Positions 23,422-43,361 of a DNA stretch of 64,000 nt are shown one piece after another. The notes under the pieces were generated by a model. The model saw only the letters and a list, made by a program, of their open reading frames with translations. It did no database searches and was not told the DNA's origin. The translations under genes were made by a program, and so were the position numbers. The stretch comes from Sanderia malayensis (Eukaryota; Cnidaria; Scyphozoa; Semaeostomeae; Pelagiidae), in contig RQOL01000618.1 in assembly GCA_013076295.1 (NCBI GenBank), positions 1,550,001-1,614,000 of the forward strand. The letters run 5' to 3'. Within the stretch, counting starts at the first letter, position 1. Every line of letters starts with the position of its first letter.

Positions 23422-25886
23422 ATGGGAAAGGACATTTGTTATGAAGGAGTAGCAATGGTAAGACTTTAGAGCGTTCTATAATCTATCATTTATAAATATC
23501 CTAACCGGTTGTAAGTAGTAACCGATTGTAAGTGCTAATTCAACTGTAGTAGTAACTCACTGTAGCCAATGCGTAGTTCTGGCCAATGCTCTGTAGTCAA
23601 TCCTAGCCTTCGTGCGAACACAAAACATTGCTTTTGAAATGCGCAAAAAATGTACAGTCTGGAGTATGCCAAAAAGGATTTTTCTATTCGTTTTTAAGGT
23701 CTGAAATGAAGCCCATATAAGTATCATAGAGCTTCATATACCTTGTGTGCCATTTCAAAGGACGTTTAAAGGCATATTTGATGAGCTGAAAGTCAATTAA
23801 AACACGACTCACTGGAAGATCAGCAATGCAATTAGCTTTTATATTTATCATTTATTATATGAAAACAATTGATAAAGTCTGCTTTATGAAGTATCAGATT
23901 TAGTTGAAGGGAATTTTGTGTATAAGTAATATTGAAATAAAACAATTTAAAAAAACTATATTATTAGCACAAGTTGCGATGCCGACTATTTAATTTTTGC
24001 GAATATTGATTTTGTTATGAATAAGGGGTTGCATTTCAAGAGGTATGTGCATTATTTTTTATTTCTAGGCACCTGAAAATGATCCGGCTGAACAACCAGC
24101 TGTTTCAGGAAAACAATGGATGAGAATCATGTGGAAGAAAATCACGGTGGAGCCGTTCGTATTCCTCTGCGTGGCCTCAGCTGTTTTCAAATTCGTCGTG
24201 TTGCCGCAGTTCCTTTTGGACACGATCTGCCACCGCAGCTTCACGGCTTCGATTTGCTCGAACATCGCCTCGCCTGAACACCGTGCCAAGCAGACTGAGA
24301 TTCAAGTCGATGCTGCGAAATGGATGCTCGGTCTCTACGCCTGTTCGTTGTCGATTTCTCTATTCACCGTGCCGCTGTTCGGTTCGCTTGCCGACGTCAT
24401 AGGAAAAAAGCGCGTCCTGTATATTCCGATTTCGTTTTACACATTCCAGAGCATTGTGTATTCCGTGCTGAGTAACAAGGCTGGTAAGCTGCATCCGGGA
24501 TATTTGATTTTCTGCTCAGTTCTTGGCGGACTCAGTGGCGACATTGTTGCACTAACCATGCTTGCATGCTCCTATGTCTCCGATATCACGACCGAAGCTG
24601 AGAGAACGTTCCGTTTGACGCTCATCGATGGCGTTCTCAATCTATCCCTCTGCATATTCATGTTCTGCAGTGGTTACATCATAGTGTCTGTCGGCTATTC
24701 GCACGTGTTTCTTGTCTCACTGGGTATTGATGTGCTTGCGTTTGGCTGCTTGTTTTTCTTTGTTCCGAGCGATGCGGTCAGACTCGAGAAGAAACCGAAG
24801 CGCGGAGATGTTGTCCGGACAGATAAAAATGAATCCGCATTGCATGATACTGCCGTCGACGGAAAAGGAGACTCTATACTGGACAGTAATGAATCAACAG
24901 ATACCGGACGAGATTTTAATGGCATTCAGATCGAGACGTTAATTAATGAGGAAATATTTACTACAGTAACTGAGAACGCTGAAGAAATTCAAGAGAGGGG
25001 TGACGCAGTTATTTCCCAACCCGATGACGTAGAGAAGAAACAAGAAGTTGAAAAGGAGGCTAAGAAAATTGTTTCAGAGGCTGAACCAAATCGGTCCGAG
25101 GCTGAACCAAATGGATGCGAGGTTGAAAAAAGTGAATCTCCAGGCAAAACAACAGATTGCGAATCATGCAAACTTGGCCGTTTCAACTGGAAGTTACTAC
25201 TGCTAGAATGCAATCCAGTTAATCGCTTCATTCGTCTGCGACAACTGCTGAGAGAACAAGGCCAGACTTCATCTGTTTACTTGTACTTTTTTATTCTCAG
25301 CTGTGCGAGTATGGCTATGGTAGGTGAATCGCTGACCATAGTACTCTACGTCACAAATCAACCATTCAACATGGACTCAGTCAACGTGGGCTATCTGCTT
25401 TCCCTGCAGGGCCTTTTGCGTTTTGTTGGCGGCTACTCCCTTTTGAATGTGGTCTTCCAACACTACTTCAAGTGGCGTGATGTGAACATCGTAAGCTTGT
25501 CGTTCATTGTCAATATCGTCTACTTTGTACTCTTCGGAGTTGCTGATACGAGAAAAATGCTCTATAGTATTCAGGTATTGAGCGTTTTTGGACCACTGGC
25601 AGGCCCAACCCTTCGATCGATCATCAGCAAGAAAGGCGATCCAACCAGCCACGCAACCATCCTATCCATCGCCCTTACAATGGATACACTCGCTTCGTTC
25701 TTGGTAAACATCCTCGTGAATTCGACTTACGCGATTATGGTGAAATTGTATTCCGGCGCGTTCTCTTTCGTTCTTGTTGGCATTTCGTTGCTTGGTTTCG
25801 TCTTGAGTTTTGCGGTGCGGCGATACGACGTAACGACTCTTGACGATAATGACGATACATCAAGCGACAAGGTCGATGAAGCGTAG
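23422..25886 (+). CDS. SLC46-like major facilitator transporter (PCFT/HCP1 relative), copy 1
   Basis: Multi-pass membrane transporter resembling SLC46 proteins; the substrate cannot be read from sequence, and family members move folates, haem-related or peptide-derived solutes. The long exon 24069-25886 follows an acceptor (TTTCTAG). A short in-phase first exon 23422-23457 (ATG to a GTAAGA donor) joins it in phase 0, giving about 617 residues. Without that exon, translation could start at the ATG at 24120. It shows N-terminal VEPFVFL, the MFS loop-2 motif GSLADVIGKKR, six hydrophobic segments, and then an unusually long hydrophilic Glu/Lys-rich loop (roughly 24770-25210) with tandem EAEPN. 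Six more segments follow. The long central loop makes it larger than human SLC46A3 (461). It is followed in tandem by a paralogue. Confidence 0.85.
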
Positions 25887-26505
25887 TGCCACAGATCTAT
25901 CTGGAGAAACAAATGTGGAAAGACTGTTTGCTCTTAGCTTGTGTAGCATTCTAGTTTATTACATTTTATGACTATATATTTGCAAAGCAGTTATAATAGG
26001 AGCAACGACATGATCTTTCGTGGATTTTTAATTTTTTAGAGACTTGTCAAACAAACTAATCGGTATTTGCACTTACTGGTTTCTAGTTTTTTCAATATTA
26101 AGTCAGATTCATCAAATTATTTTATAAATAAAGTTTCTTGTTTTGATTATAATATAAATAAGAATAATAAATTCATAGTGTTTGTTTTTAATTCTAAAAT
26201 ACTTTTTTCTGTTGGCAAGACAATTATTTTCTTTGTTGGCGATATTTGCGATATTTTCACAACACCTACTCCACTCTAGTTGTTGTTGTTGGTGAGCACC
26301 ATTGTGCCTAAGTGAGCCAATATTTATGGCAGACCAGATGCACAGGAAGAAGTAGAAAGCTAGCTGAATATTCTCAGCTTTTTCTGCGGCTGGAAGAAAG
26401 TTTCTGCTCTTCGCATGACTTCGGTGTTTTGCAAAAGGTTGGTTTAAACGTTTCGTTTTATATCATCCATACATGGGATTATAAATGACGAAAAGCAAAT
26501 AAACA
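25887..26505. other. Short AT-rich spacer between the two SLC46-like genes
   Basis: It contains the 3' untranslated region of copy 1 and the leader of copy 2. The reading frame at 26067-26279 is low-complexity Phe/Ile/Asn and I do not support it as a gene. Confidence 0.55.
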
Positions 26506-28041
26506 ATGATACGGAACTGGTTCAAAAATCTGCCTAGGCCCACCGTGGAGCCTTACTATTCCATGACATTATTCACTTTTGCAACTAACACGTTCATCGT
26601 ACCACAGCTCGTACAGCACAAAATATGCCGCAATGCCTATAATTCAACTATCTGTGATAATCTCCGTAAAAAGGAGTTTGTAAGCATCGAGAATCAAGTG
26701 CAAGAGAAGGCTGCAAGATGGATGGCACTTTTTTTAGTCAGTGCTCTGCTTCCAGCTTTATTTATGGTGTTGATAATTGGACCATTGTCTGATATAATTG
26801 GCAAGAAGTTCCTCATGGTATTTGCACCAGCTATATATTTAATACAGAGCGTTATATTCATTGTGTTGTGTTTGTGGAGACAGCCATTCTCTCCTGCATT
26901 TTTTTTCCTTCCCATGTGTCTCACTGGCCTCTTTGGTGACAGCGCTGGAACAGTACTCCTTTCCTTTGCTTACATTGCAAACGTGACAAAACGAGATGAG
27001 AGAACTTTCCGACTGGCTGTCTTAGAATCATTTGTTTTCATTGCAACAGTTCTGGCTGCGCTTATCTCTGGAGCAGTTTCATCTCGCTTTGGATTTCTTG
27101 GAGCTTTCATAGTAACAGCCATTGTTAATTCCATTAATTTGACCTACGTATTACTGGTTCTGCCTTCAGAAAAGTCCCTGTTGCATTTGTCAGACAAAGA
27201 TAGAGCAATCAAAGATCAAGATTATGGAGTTAGTAATCAACACCAGCAACAGAATACAGTTGGCAATTCTTCAACAGATGAGAACGTAGTCCGAAAAAAT
27301 GAGAAAACCAGCTCGCTAATGAGAGCTTTTAGTTTGAAAACTTTGTTTGGTAAATTTAAGGATGTGCTATGCAAGGATAAACAAAAAAGCAAGATTATCT
27401 GCATTTTGCTTTTGTTCCTAGCTGCAGCCCAGTTAATCAACATGGCAGAGGTGTACATGGGTGTCCTGTTTCTTAAACATTCTCCATTCAGTTTGACAAG
27501 AATTCAACTTGGTTATCTTATTGCAGTGGCATACATGCTTCGTTCTACTGGAATGGTTGTTATTTCTTACATTGCCCAAAGAATCCTCAGACTGAGAGAC
27601 ACTGCATTGGTAATATTTGGTTTTGTTTCACAAACTATTTACTTTTTCCTTCTTGGATCTGCTGTGAATGTTCTAATGCTGTATCTGATTCAATTTCCTG
27701 GCATGGGCATTGCTGTTCATATTCCAGTTTTGCGAGCAATGATAACAAAACTAGTTGATGCAGAGCACCACGGAACTGTCATAACCTTTGCAGTGATAAT
27801 TGACCTGGCAAGCTCCCTTACCACAAGTTTCCTGTCCAATATGATCTATTCTGCAACTGTGAAAATATTCCCTGGTTTTGCTTTCTGCCTTCTTGCACTT
27901 CTTGCTTTTCTTGGATTTGTGGCAGTGGTTATATTTCGTTGCATTTTCAAGTCATTCCATAAAGGGGACTTTGCTTCCTTTCGTGAGGAAGAGGAAACAG
28001 CTCTTCTGAGCAAAGATAGTGAGACTGACAAAGAACTTTAA
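26506..28041 (+). CDS. SLC46-like major facilitator transporter, copy 2
   Basis: Single-exon, 511-residue paralogue of the upstream gene with the same layout: VEPYYSMTLF at the N-terminus, loop-2 motif GPLSDIIGKKF, the acidic ERTFRLA segment after the fourth membrane span that copy 1 also carries, a shorter central cytosolic loop, and six C-terminal spans. The start at 26506 gives a good family-like N-terminus and no splice acceptor immediately precedes it. Codon use is visibly more A/T-ending than in copy 1. A plasma- or organelle-membrane solute carrier is expected; the substrate is unknown. AATAAA at 28235-28240 is the likely poly(A) signal. Confidence 0.88.
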   Translation: MIRNWFKNLPRPTVEPYYSMTLFTFATNTFIVPQLVQHKICRNAYNSTICDNLRKKEFVSIENQVQEKAARWMALFLVSALLPALFMVLIIGPLSDIIGKKFLMVFAPAIYLIQSVIFIVLCLWRQPFSPAFFFLPMCLTGLFGDSAGTVLLSFAYIANVTKRDERTFRLAVLESFVFIATVLAALISGAVSSRFGFLGAFIVTAIVNSINLTYVLLVLPSEKSLLHLSDKDRAIKDQDYGVSNQHQQQNTVGNSSTDENVVRKNEKTSSLMRAFSLKTLFGKFKDVLCKDKQKSKIICILLLFLAAAQLINMAEVYMGVLFLKHSPFSLTRIQLGYLIAVAYMLRSTGMVVISYIAQRILRLRDTALVIFGFVSQTIYFFLLGSAVNVLMLYLIQFPGMGIAVHIPVLRAMITKLVDAEHHGTVITFAVIIDLASSLTTSFLSNMIYSATVKIFPGFAFCLLALLAFLGFVAVVIFRCIFKSFHKGDFASFREEEETALLSKDSETDKEL

Positions 28042-28234
28042 AATAATCACTTGCTCAATTTATTCAATATTTAGCTATTTGTATTTTGTGCTATCTATCT
28101 TTATCACTATTATTTATACTAATTATATGCCATATATGCCATGCTATTTATTATGATGCAATTTATATTTCTATTTATACCAATATTTTATGCTAATGGG
28201 GTTGTAAAAATTTTTGTGATTGATATTTATGCGA

Positions 28235-28240
28235 AATAAA
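28235..28240 (+). terminator. Polyadenylation signal of SLC46-like copy 2
   Basis: AATAAA about 195 bp after the stop codon of the second transporter and about 250 bp before the RTCA start. Confidence 0.6.
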
Positions 28241-28492
28241 ACATTGGAGTTTTTATTTCTTCCATCCTTGCAAGTATCACAGTACAGGAATCACTTGAAA
28301 GGGAAGAAATCTTGTAAAGGCTGGCGATACTGACGCGTGCGTATTTTGGTACTTCCAGAGGTCTCCGTTTTCATGGCTATCGCATTATTGGACCTGGAAG
28401 AATTAGAATTTTGGCTGTCCTTTTGATGCCTAAAGCTTTTGCAAGTGATTGGAAGATAATTGAAGAAATCTGTTTCTTCTTTGCAATTCGCA

Positions 28493-36497
<8,005 letters not shown>

Positions 36498-37847
36498 GAT
36501 AGATGCATCAATGCATCGAGAAACGAGGTAAGTTTGGTTCTCAATCTGAATTTGATGCTTAGGAATCGCAACCCCCGATTTTGATCATGACAATACTTCT
36601 TTGGCGAATTTCAACCTGGCGTATAACACAATTCAACTCCATGTGAATAATGCAGATATGCAGATCTAAAGCAGAACCGCTTATCCGTACATCTTTAAGC
36701 GTCTCCGTATACCACTTTAACCCTGATACTGATCTCATCCTTGTCTCCATCTTATCGCAATATGAAGCCATTTAATTAACTCACGTGATGATAAGCACAC
36801 ATTTAAAAACCTACATGGCTTCCTTCTACGTGGAATCGGTATTTGTATATTTCAATGCCCGTAGCTAACTAATGCTGATTTCTTAAATTGAATTTGATCA
36901 CCTTGATCACGCGAGCGATTCGTGATTAACTTTTATGGAGCCGTGTACTAATTAGTTTCCGAAGCGTAGCATACGCATCCTTGCTACACAATGCCCAGAT
37001 TTTGTGGCTGTGGAGGAGGACACCACAGCCTTCCAAGTCTTCTTTCCAAAACTGGACTGTGACAATAAAAAAGTGTTGTCTGTTTTCATTTGCCAATTAC
37101 AATTTTCCGCCAAAGTTGCTGGTTCCCAAAATACTACTTTCCGGAATTCGGAATATTGATGGCTAGGCCAGAAAGAAAACGAAATTAGTCCATTTTTCTA
37201 ACACAGTCAAACAAGTCCTAGTTTAGAGAAATGTTGTTGTGAGCTATGCTACAACTGTGTAGCAGTTCTACAGCATACCCCCTGAGCTTTCACACGGTAA
37301 AAAGATTCACCTACTAAACAAATTTACCTGCTGAATGAATTCACTGTTCACCCACCACGCAATTCATCCTTTGAGCAAATTCACCCACCATAGGGCTCGA
37401 ACAACTTTCACCCAATTCGTCCGATACATGACTCCATACATTTTTGCTAAGTATACTCTCTCCTTTCTTTCTGAAACATCTAAAAACAGTTTTATTAGTT
37501 GTGCGGATTTACGGTTTCAAACAAACTGTGCTCAACAAAGATGTCAATAAAACATTACATATTTGGAGATTTTGTGGTCCCGTTTAATAGGTTATCATTA
37601 ATAGAATATTAAGAATAGAAACGGTCTTTTACAGCAATCAAACAGCCAGCAATGTACACCTTTCTACTAAATTTTTAAAAACAATTATCTAAAACTCCTT
37701 TCTCGAGATATTTGCAAATTTTAGCCAGTAAAACGCAGTTTTTCTATTAAATAAATTTTGAACCTAAAATGTCCAGAAATATCTGCTATAATAAAGTTAT
37801 AATCCAAATGTTGCTTAAAATATGGCGGAATCTTAATACGAAGAGTT
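36498..37847. other. Spacer between convergent genes
   Basis: RTCA ends on the plus strand and the next gene ends on the minus strand, so this 1.35-kb stretch contains two 3' ends. I see no additional gene, and no clear repeat beyond two short CACCCACCA-like runs near 37350-37395. Confidence 0.5.
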
Positions 37848-40800
37848 TCAGTTGTTTTTCCTGCACGATTCGCACTGATTGCATGTGCAGAAGGTTGGAC
37901 TTTCAATACGACTTCTGAGATATCTGCAATGTCTGACTTGAGTCCAAGCGAGATCTTCTGCATTTCGTTTCGATTCCATCTTCTCACTCTCTGATTCACC
38001 ACCAGAAAGCATGTAGAACAATTTCTCCATCTTCACCATGTCCCCGGATGTTGTCTTGTAACACTGACGTCGTACCATCTTCTTCGAGGTTGTCATGCTG
38101 TCGTTTCTTTTGCTCAGGCCTGACGACCACGATGATGACGATGATGTTGATGATTTTGTATTTGTTGTCGTTGATAAACTATCGCTGTCATCCTTTCCTC
38201 CAATTTGTCTTCTTAACACGGGACTTCGCTGTGGCTCAGGCTTGGTTGGTGGGCGAAGGCTAATAAGGGGGGCGTTCCTGTTGCTTGCAACCCCTACTGC
38301 AGTACCGTAATGCAATGATAATGACCTTCTCCCCACAGTCTGTGTTTTATTACTGCTCGCATCATCCATTGATCTGCTACGTGGCCTCTCTATCATGTCG
38401 AGTGCTTTCAAGTTCGGCAACGACCTTGCAGTGCTCAGTTCAACTTTCTCGTGCTTACCTTTGTCCGACTGACTGACTGATTTTGTTGTTGTTATGCTCG
38501 ATGCTGTTGGATCTTGTACTACGAAATTAACCCGATTTAAGCGTGGACTTTGCGTCTGCAGTTTCGCCTCTGCTACTGTTTTGGCGGCACTAGGCCACGT
38601 GTTTTTCATTGCACTCTTCAGCTCTTGCGAGTCTCGTGACTTTTGTTGTTCGTTTCTTACCGCCACGCCCTTTTGACTGATTACAGGTCTTGTTTGGCGG
38701 TCTCGTTTGCTGAGCACGTTTCTCGTTGCTGTTGCTACCATGACTTTCGATACACTGTTATTATTGTTGCTTACAGTCTTGTGTCTTGATACATTCACTG
38801 TTTGAACATCTCCCCGTCCATTCCCAGACGACGTGTGATCAAGAGACTGTTCCATTGCTTCTAACCCTCTGTGCAACTGTTCTGTCAGTGAGCTTGTGCG
38901 TTGCAGCAGATCATTCAACGTTCTATTCAGCGTCTGATTGGCATGTCGTATTTCGCACTGTTTTTTCAGTGTCTTGTTCGGCAATCGAATCTCTTGCGGG
39001 CTCGACTTTGCCAACGGTTTCGTTTTCAATTGTCGCATGCGTTTTGGTGACACTGGCCTCCGCGCGGCCATTTTCCGCGTGCAGTCGTTTTCTCCGCAAT
39101 CAGATCGACTTTCCGCAATACTAATATTTGCTACTGTTTTTCCTGTTTCATCTTCGTCATCAATTTCTTCGACAATCGTTTCGAATGACGTCATGTTTTC
39201 AAAACCAGAAGCTTTCAGCACACGTTTGTACACGTTGGAATATTTCGCCTTCATGATCATGTTCCACACTGCGATATCACTTTCCTTCTTTCTCTGTCAA
39301 ATAAAAATATATTATCTTCAATCAACCTGAATTTCATTCCGAACTGAGTAAAACTATGGTAAAACATTTGAATACGTTAAATGTGCGATTTTTTAACATT
39401 TGAATACGTTAAATGTGCGATTTTTTGAACTCGATGTTTACATTATGGAGAGAATACAAGTGACCGTTAAATCGAGCTGCGAGTAAGAGATTAAGGTGAT
39501 TGCATTTCCCCTGCGTGCTTGCAAAAACTCTTACACCAAGCATGCATCGCCAATTTGTAATGCCAACTCGATTCTTACCTGGACAACTCGTTATATGGCC
39601 CCTCTCCGCCTTGTGTTTACGTTGCGAGACAAAAAACCTTCTCACAATGCTCGTAGTATAGTCTGTTGTCTGCTTGCCGGTGAATGAACTTGCTTTCAAC
39701 GTCCAAATATCCTCGAATTCAAGTTTGAATCTCGATTTATTCCCTTGCACTTTGTGCAATGTTCACTGCAGTATCCCACGCTTTCTCTGCGCTCGTTTAT
39801 CGATCACTTCAAGCGGTCTTGCTTTCCTGTGAACCCAAAACAATCTATTAGTCTATCGTCTAAAACTCACAAAACTCGATACAACCTCTTGGTATGGTGG
39901 TTGTCGAGATGACATTAGATTCCAAGATAAGCTTGCCCACGTATTTATGCCAACAGTGATTGGTTGTTAAGCCTTTTTGTATGGACGCGCTCAAGCCTTA
40001 ATTTTATTATCCACGATCTTCAATGCACCCATTTGCGGAAATATATGCACAGTTCAGTACGATTAAACACACAATGCACCATCTCAAGTCACTTGACTGT
40101 CAATAAGATATCCAGGTAGGCCTCCCTATGTTGAGTTATACTCTATTTGGGACAAATTATTGCTTTCCACCCTAAAATATTGATGTTAACTGGTTGTGTT
40201 TTGATCATCAAACCGTTCACACCTCCCACCGACAAGTTTTATGCAGCTCGTGATTTGATTATCTTTAGGTTTTGTTTATCTTATTTTTGTAGAAATGTCT
40301 CGAGAGGATTTCCATAATTTTTAGCGACAACAAAGGGACTTGCTTCTATCTTCTATCATTTGACCACCCCTCCGTATTGTACTTTGTCATATCCCCAATA
40401 TCAAGTTTTCCGGACTTCTATCTGTCCCAACTCCGTTGATTTGTTACCCTTTAATGGATTGAGGAAGAATTCCAAACAACTTAACTGCCACAATTCAACC
40501 ATTGTTTAACTCGAATCCCAATCCGTCTTGAATTTATTTGTCTCCTCCATTGACGTCACAGAGCAGTTTGGGGCCCTCGGTGAAAATGGTGTTTTAGGGC
40601 CCCTATACTTAACTAAATTTGAACATTTGGGCCCTTTGAGTCCAATTTTTTGGGGTCCTTTGTTTTGTGCTAAAGGTACACAACGTGTGTTACCCCACTG
40701 GTCTTCTCTTGTTTCCTTTCGACTCAAAATTGTTTGACTAGATATACAATCAAATCTACTCAGTTCGAGCTCGTGTAATTCGAACTGTATCTAATTCGAA

Positions 40801-41535
40801 CCAAATTCTCTGTTTCTTCAAGAATCCACGTTTGTTTTAAATTATGTTTCGAATTGTTTCGAATTATAAAGGTTTGTCTTATAACCATCGCCAGTCGTTA
40901 TAAAACAAACCTTATATATATAACACTATATATATATAATACTGTCAAATTTGTCTAATTCGAACACCCTGGGGAGGCATGAATAATAATGTATAAATAT
41001 ATATATTCATGCTTTCGTGCTTCATTTATATATGTTACTGATGAATATGAAAAGCATGAAACTCAGAGTTGTGTTAAAATAGTCTCTTTACTCATTTATG
41101 AATATATACATGTATATATAGGTTTGATTCCCGAATACTCAAAATGTCGCTAAATCGAGGAGGGGGTACGTATTACCCCCTTTTGTTAGATTCTCCCTGT
41201 CATATTTATATTCAATTGTGTCACTCTACACTAAGTCATACATTGATTAGAAAGAACCATATGTTATCGTGGTAATAATATGTTGCGTTAGTAAACAACA
41301 GGTCATATAGCTAGTACATGATCATACACCAGAACTTACTTTTTGCCTTCCTTTTTGTTGTAAGATCGAGTCTTTCTCGAGCTCTGAAGAATTTTAATGA
41401 AAGATTGTCGTTTGAAAATCGCTGCCACTACAATATCCTTCGCGTCTTCAATATTCTTGGCTCGTTCTCGCCTCGTTGAACGCACGCCCTTATAACGAGG
41501 AAAATCGCTGCTACCTTTACGAGCTGTGCGATTGG
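37848..41535 (-). CDS. Unrecognised gene encoding a long disordered basic protein
   Basis: The main exon 37848-39293 begins after an acceptor and reads 482 residues to a stop. It has an N-terminal KKESDIAVWNMIMKAKYS, an acidic patch EEIDDEDETG, a short predicted coiled coil near NQTLNRTLNDLLQRTSSLTE, a long Ser/Thr/Asn/Arg-rich region, and a Cys-rich end SPTFCTCNQCESCRKNN. A second coding exon is likely at 41340-41535 (acceptor CACATAG, donor GTAAGT, frame AKNIEDAKDIVVAAIFKRQS). Its phase 2 donor does not fit the main exon directly. A 19-nt micro-exon at 39808-39826 would bridge the phases, but its donor GTGATC is weak. The true start lies further upstream (minus sense) and is unresolved. I recognise no family; a cytoskeletal or ciliary role would be a guess. 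Confidence 0.6.
39364..39427 (+). repeat. 32-bp direct duplication
   Basis: ACATTTGAATACGTTAAATG plus GCGATTTTTT occurs twice in direct succession, starting at 39364 and 39396. Confidence 0.9.
40740..40985. repeat. AATTCGAAC-rich MITE-like region with hairpin
   Basis: ATTCGAAC motifs recur at both ends of this stretch. Near its middle an imperfect hairpin pairs GGTTTGTCTTATAAC (40871-40885) with GTTATAAAACAAACC (40897-40911). TA-repeat runs follow. No coding content was found. It lies in the presumed intron of the minus-strand gene. Confidence 0.5.
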
Positions 41536-43361
41536 CTATGTGACACAATAGTTAACTCGAATTTCCTAATTGGGATTGCACGCCACATCGTATTTCAAAG
41601 CAATTGATTGTTGACAATGAGCCAATTACTATAGCTGTATGCATTTGCCATATGCGGACTCTTTTGCTGGACGAACTCGCCCAGGTAACAATGATCTGCC
41701 ATAACTTTGTGTGTGTAAGACGTGAAGTATTCCTTTTGTTTTCTCAGCATAGCTTGCGACGCAAAGGTATGATTAATATAATGCATTGTTTATTTCGGAT
41801 ATCAATGCGTATAAATACAGCGAGCAGTGAGTAAGCCTTCTTAAGTCTCTGAAAGTCGCACGCATGGTATGACAATGCCCTGATTCTTCGATTTGACCCC
41901 CTCTGAAAATCCCTCTAGAATTAATCAACATCTCAGAGCTACACATTTTATAAGCACCTCTGTTAATTTCTCAAGGGGCTGCACCCCCCGTGAGAAGGCC
42001 CCAGGGGGCTTGCCCTCCCCCCAGAAGTCTACGCCTATGCATTTAGTCAATGGTAAATTTTATTGTCATAGACAGATTCTGTGAAATCCGTGAAGGCCCA
42101 GTTGACATTGCGCCAAGTCGGACTGGCTTTTAATTCCCATTTGATTTGAAGTTCTTGCCAGGAGATTTAGGTTGGACATTCGTTAAGTGGGAAAAACTCC
42201 TCGCCCCCCCCCCCTTGAATGTTCAATGATTCATCTGATGGTATACCCATCATTTTTTGACTATTTTGAATGAAAAAATAATAATAATAAGCCTCCAGGG
42301 GGTCAATGTGTGGATATAACGTACGCGGCAGTAGCTCTTTGTTATTCGCTGCCGCATGCATTAAGCCATAGTAGCCTCGAACAGATTCCTCGGTGAGAAG
42401 GCACAGTTTATGTCCGGATTACGTCACAATGCTTCACTGCGCTGCATTGGCGGCAGTTCCATGTCATATGTAGATGTTACGTCATTGAATTTGGACGCGT
42501 GTTGTGACAGGGCACGCCCAAATAACATGTCATCTTATGCGTTATGCTCCAGCTCAACCTCAATACTTCAAGCATCGAGCCTTTAGTAAGTGCGCGCATG
42601 AATGTAAACGATTCCCTATTAGCATCACCCTAGACTTTTGGGTATTGCACTGTCATGAGCCCTAGCGAGTACATAATAGATGAAAACTAAACTCTCGAGC
42701 ATCATGGCGGAGTTACTGAAGTCCATTGAAGGTTACGGTTGCCTTAAAGTGCCTGAGCTCTTGCCACACATTGGGCGCGTGTTTTTGTCGGCTACTTCGA
42801 TCAGAGCAGTAATGAAGCGAAATAGAAAACAAATATTTGCGATACTCAAGTGCTCGCAGCGGCTCACAATTTGTAAGCATGCTCCTCCGTGGCGCATATC
42901 AGTAAAGATGCCGTCACAATGCTGACTTCCCTCGGCCCTCTGTCGTGAGAAAGGCGCGCACAGATTGACAAATGAAAACGATTGAATATATCTGGTGACA
43001 ATTATTATATTGCTGTTGTTTCCTTAAAATGATTTCGGCAAGATTTCTCTAATACAAATAGCCTTTGTGTAGCCCCGGCGTTCGTGCACACACGTGTTGT
43101 GACATTGAATTATACAGCATCTCGTGACTTTATGCAAGGCAATGGATATCCGATGACTAATAATGATGTTAATGAATTAATTCATGGTTAAGATTGGGAA
43201 TTAGATCTAATCTAATTGAACTGGCACCTGTGTTTTGTTCTTGCAACCCTCTTCATAAAACAACCCCCGCTAAATGCTGTCATTCATGCACTGTTTGCTA
43301 TTGACATGTATTGTCAAAACCGGGGGATTTGATATCAATGCAAATTGGGTGGCAACTATCA
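41536..43361. other. Region between two minus-strand genes; no supported gene
   Basis: It holds the hAT right end at 41950-42039. A possible extra 5' exon of the neighbouring gene is on the minus strand near 41670-41760 (frame MLRKQKEYFTS), but its donor is weak. The plus-strand frame 42680-42925 has no recognisable domain. Confidence 0.45.
41950..42039. mobile_element. Right end of a second hAT-like element
   Basis: From about 41961 the sequence TTAATTTCTCA, then a C/G-run hairpin, GAGAAGGCCCCAGGGGGCTTG, and finally TCTACGCCTATG (42028-42039) repeats the right end of the element at 4878-5451 with the same terminal 12 bp. I could not find a matching left terminus or an 8-bp duplication upstream, so it appears truncated. 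Confidence 0.75.

Noticed and set aside
38048..39330. Several plus-strand frames of 60-130 residues
   Set aside because: They are antisense shadows of the long minus-strand exon at 37848-39293.
39409..39759. 116-residue minus-strand frame upstream of the unrecognised gene
   Set aside because: No splice context or domain; it overlaps the 32-bp duplication and is best treated as intron.
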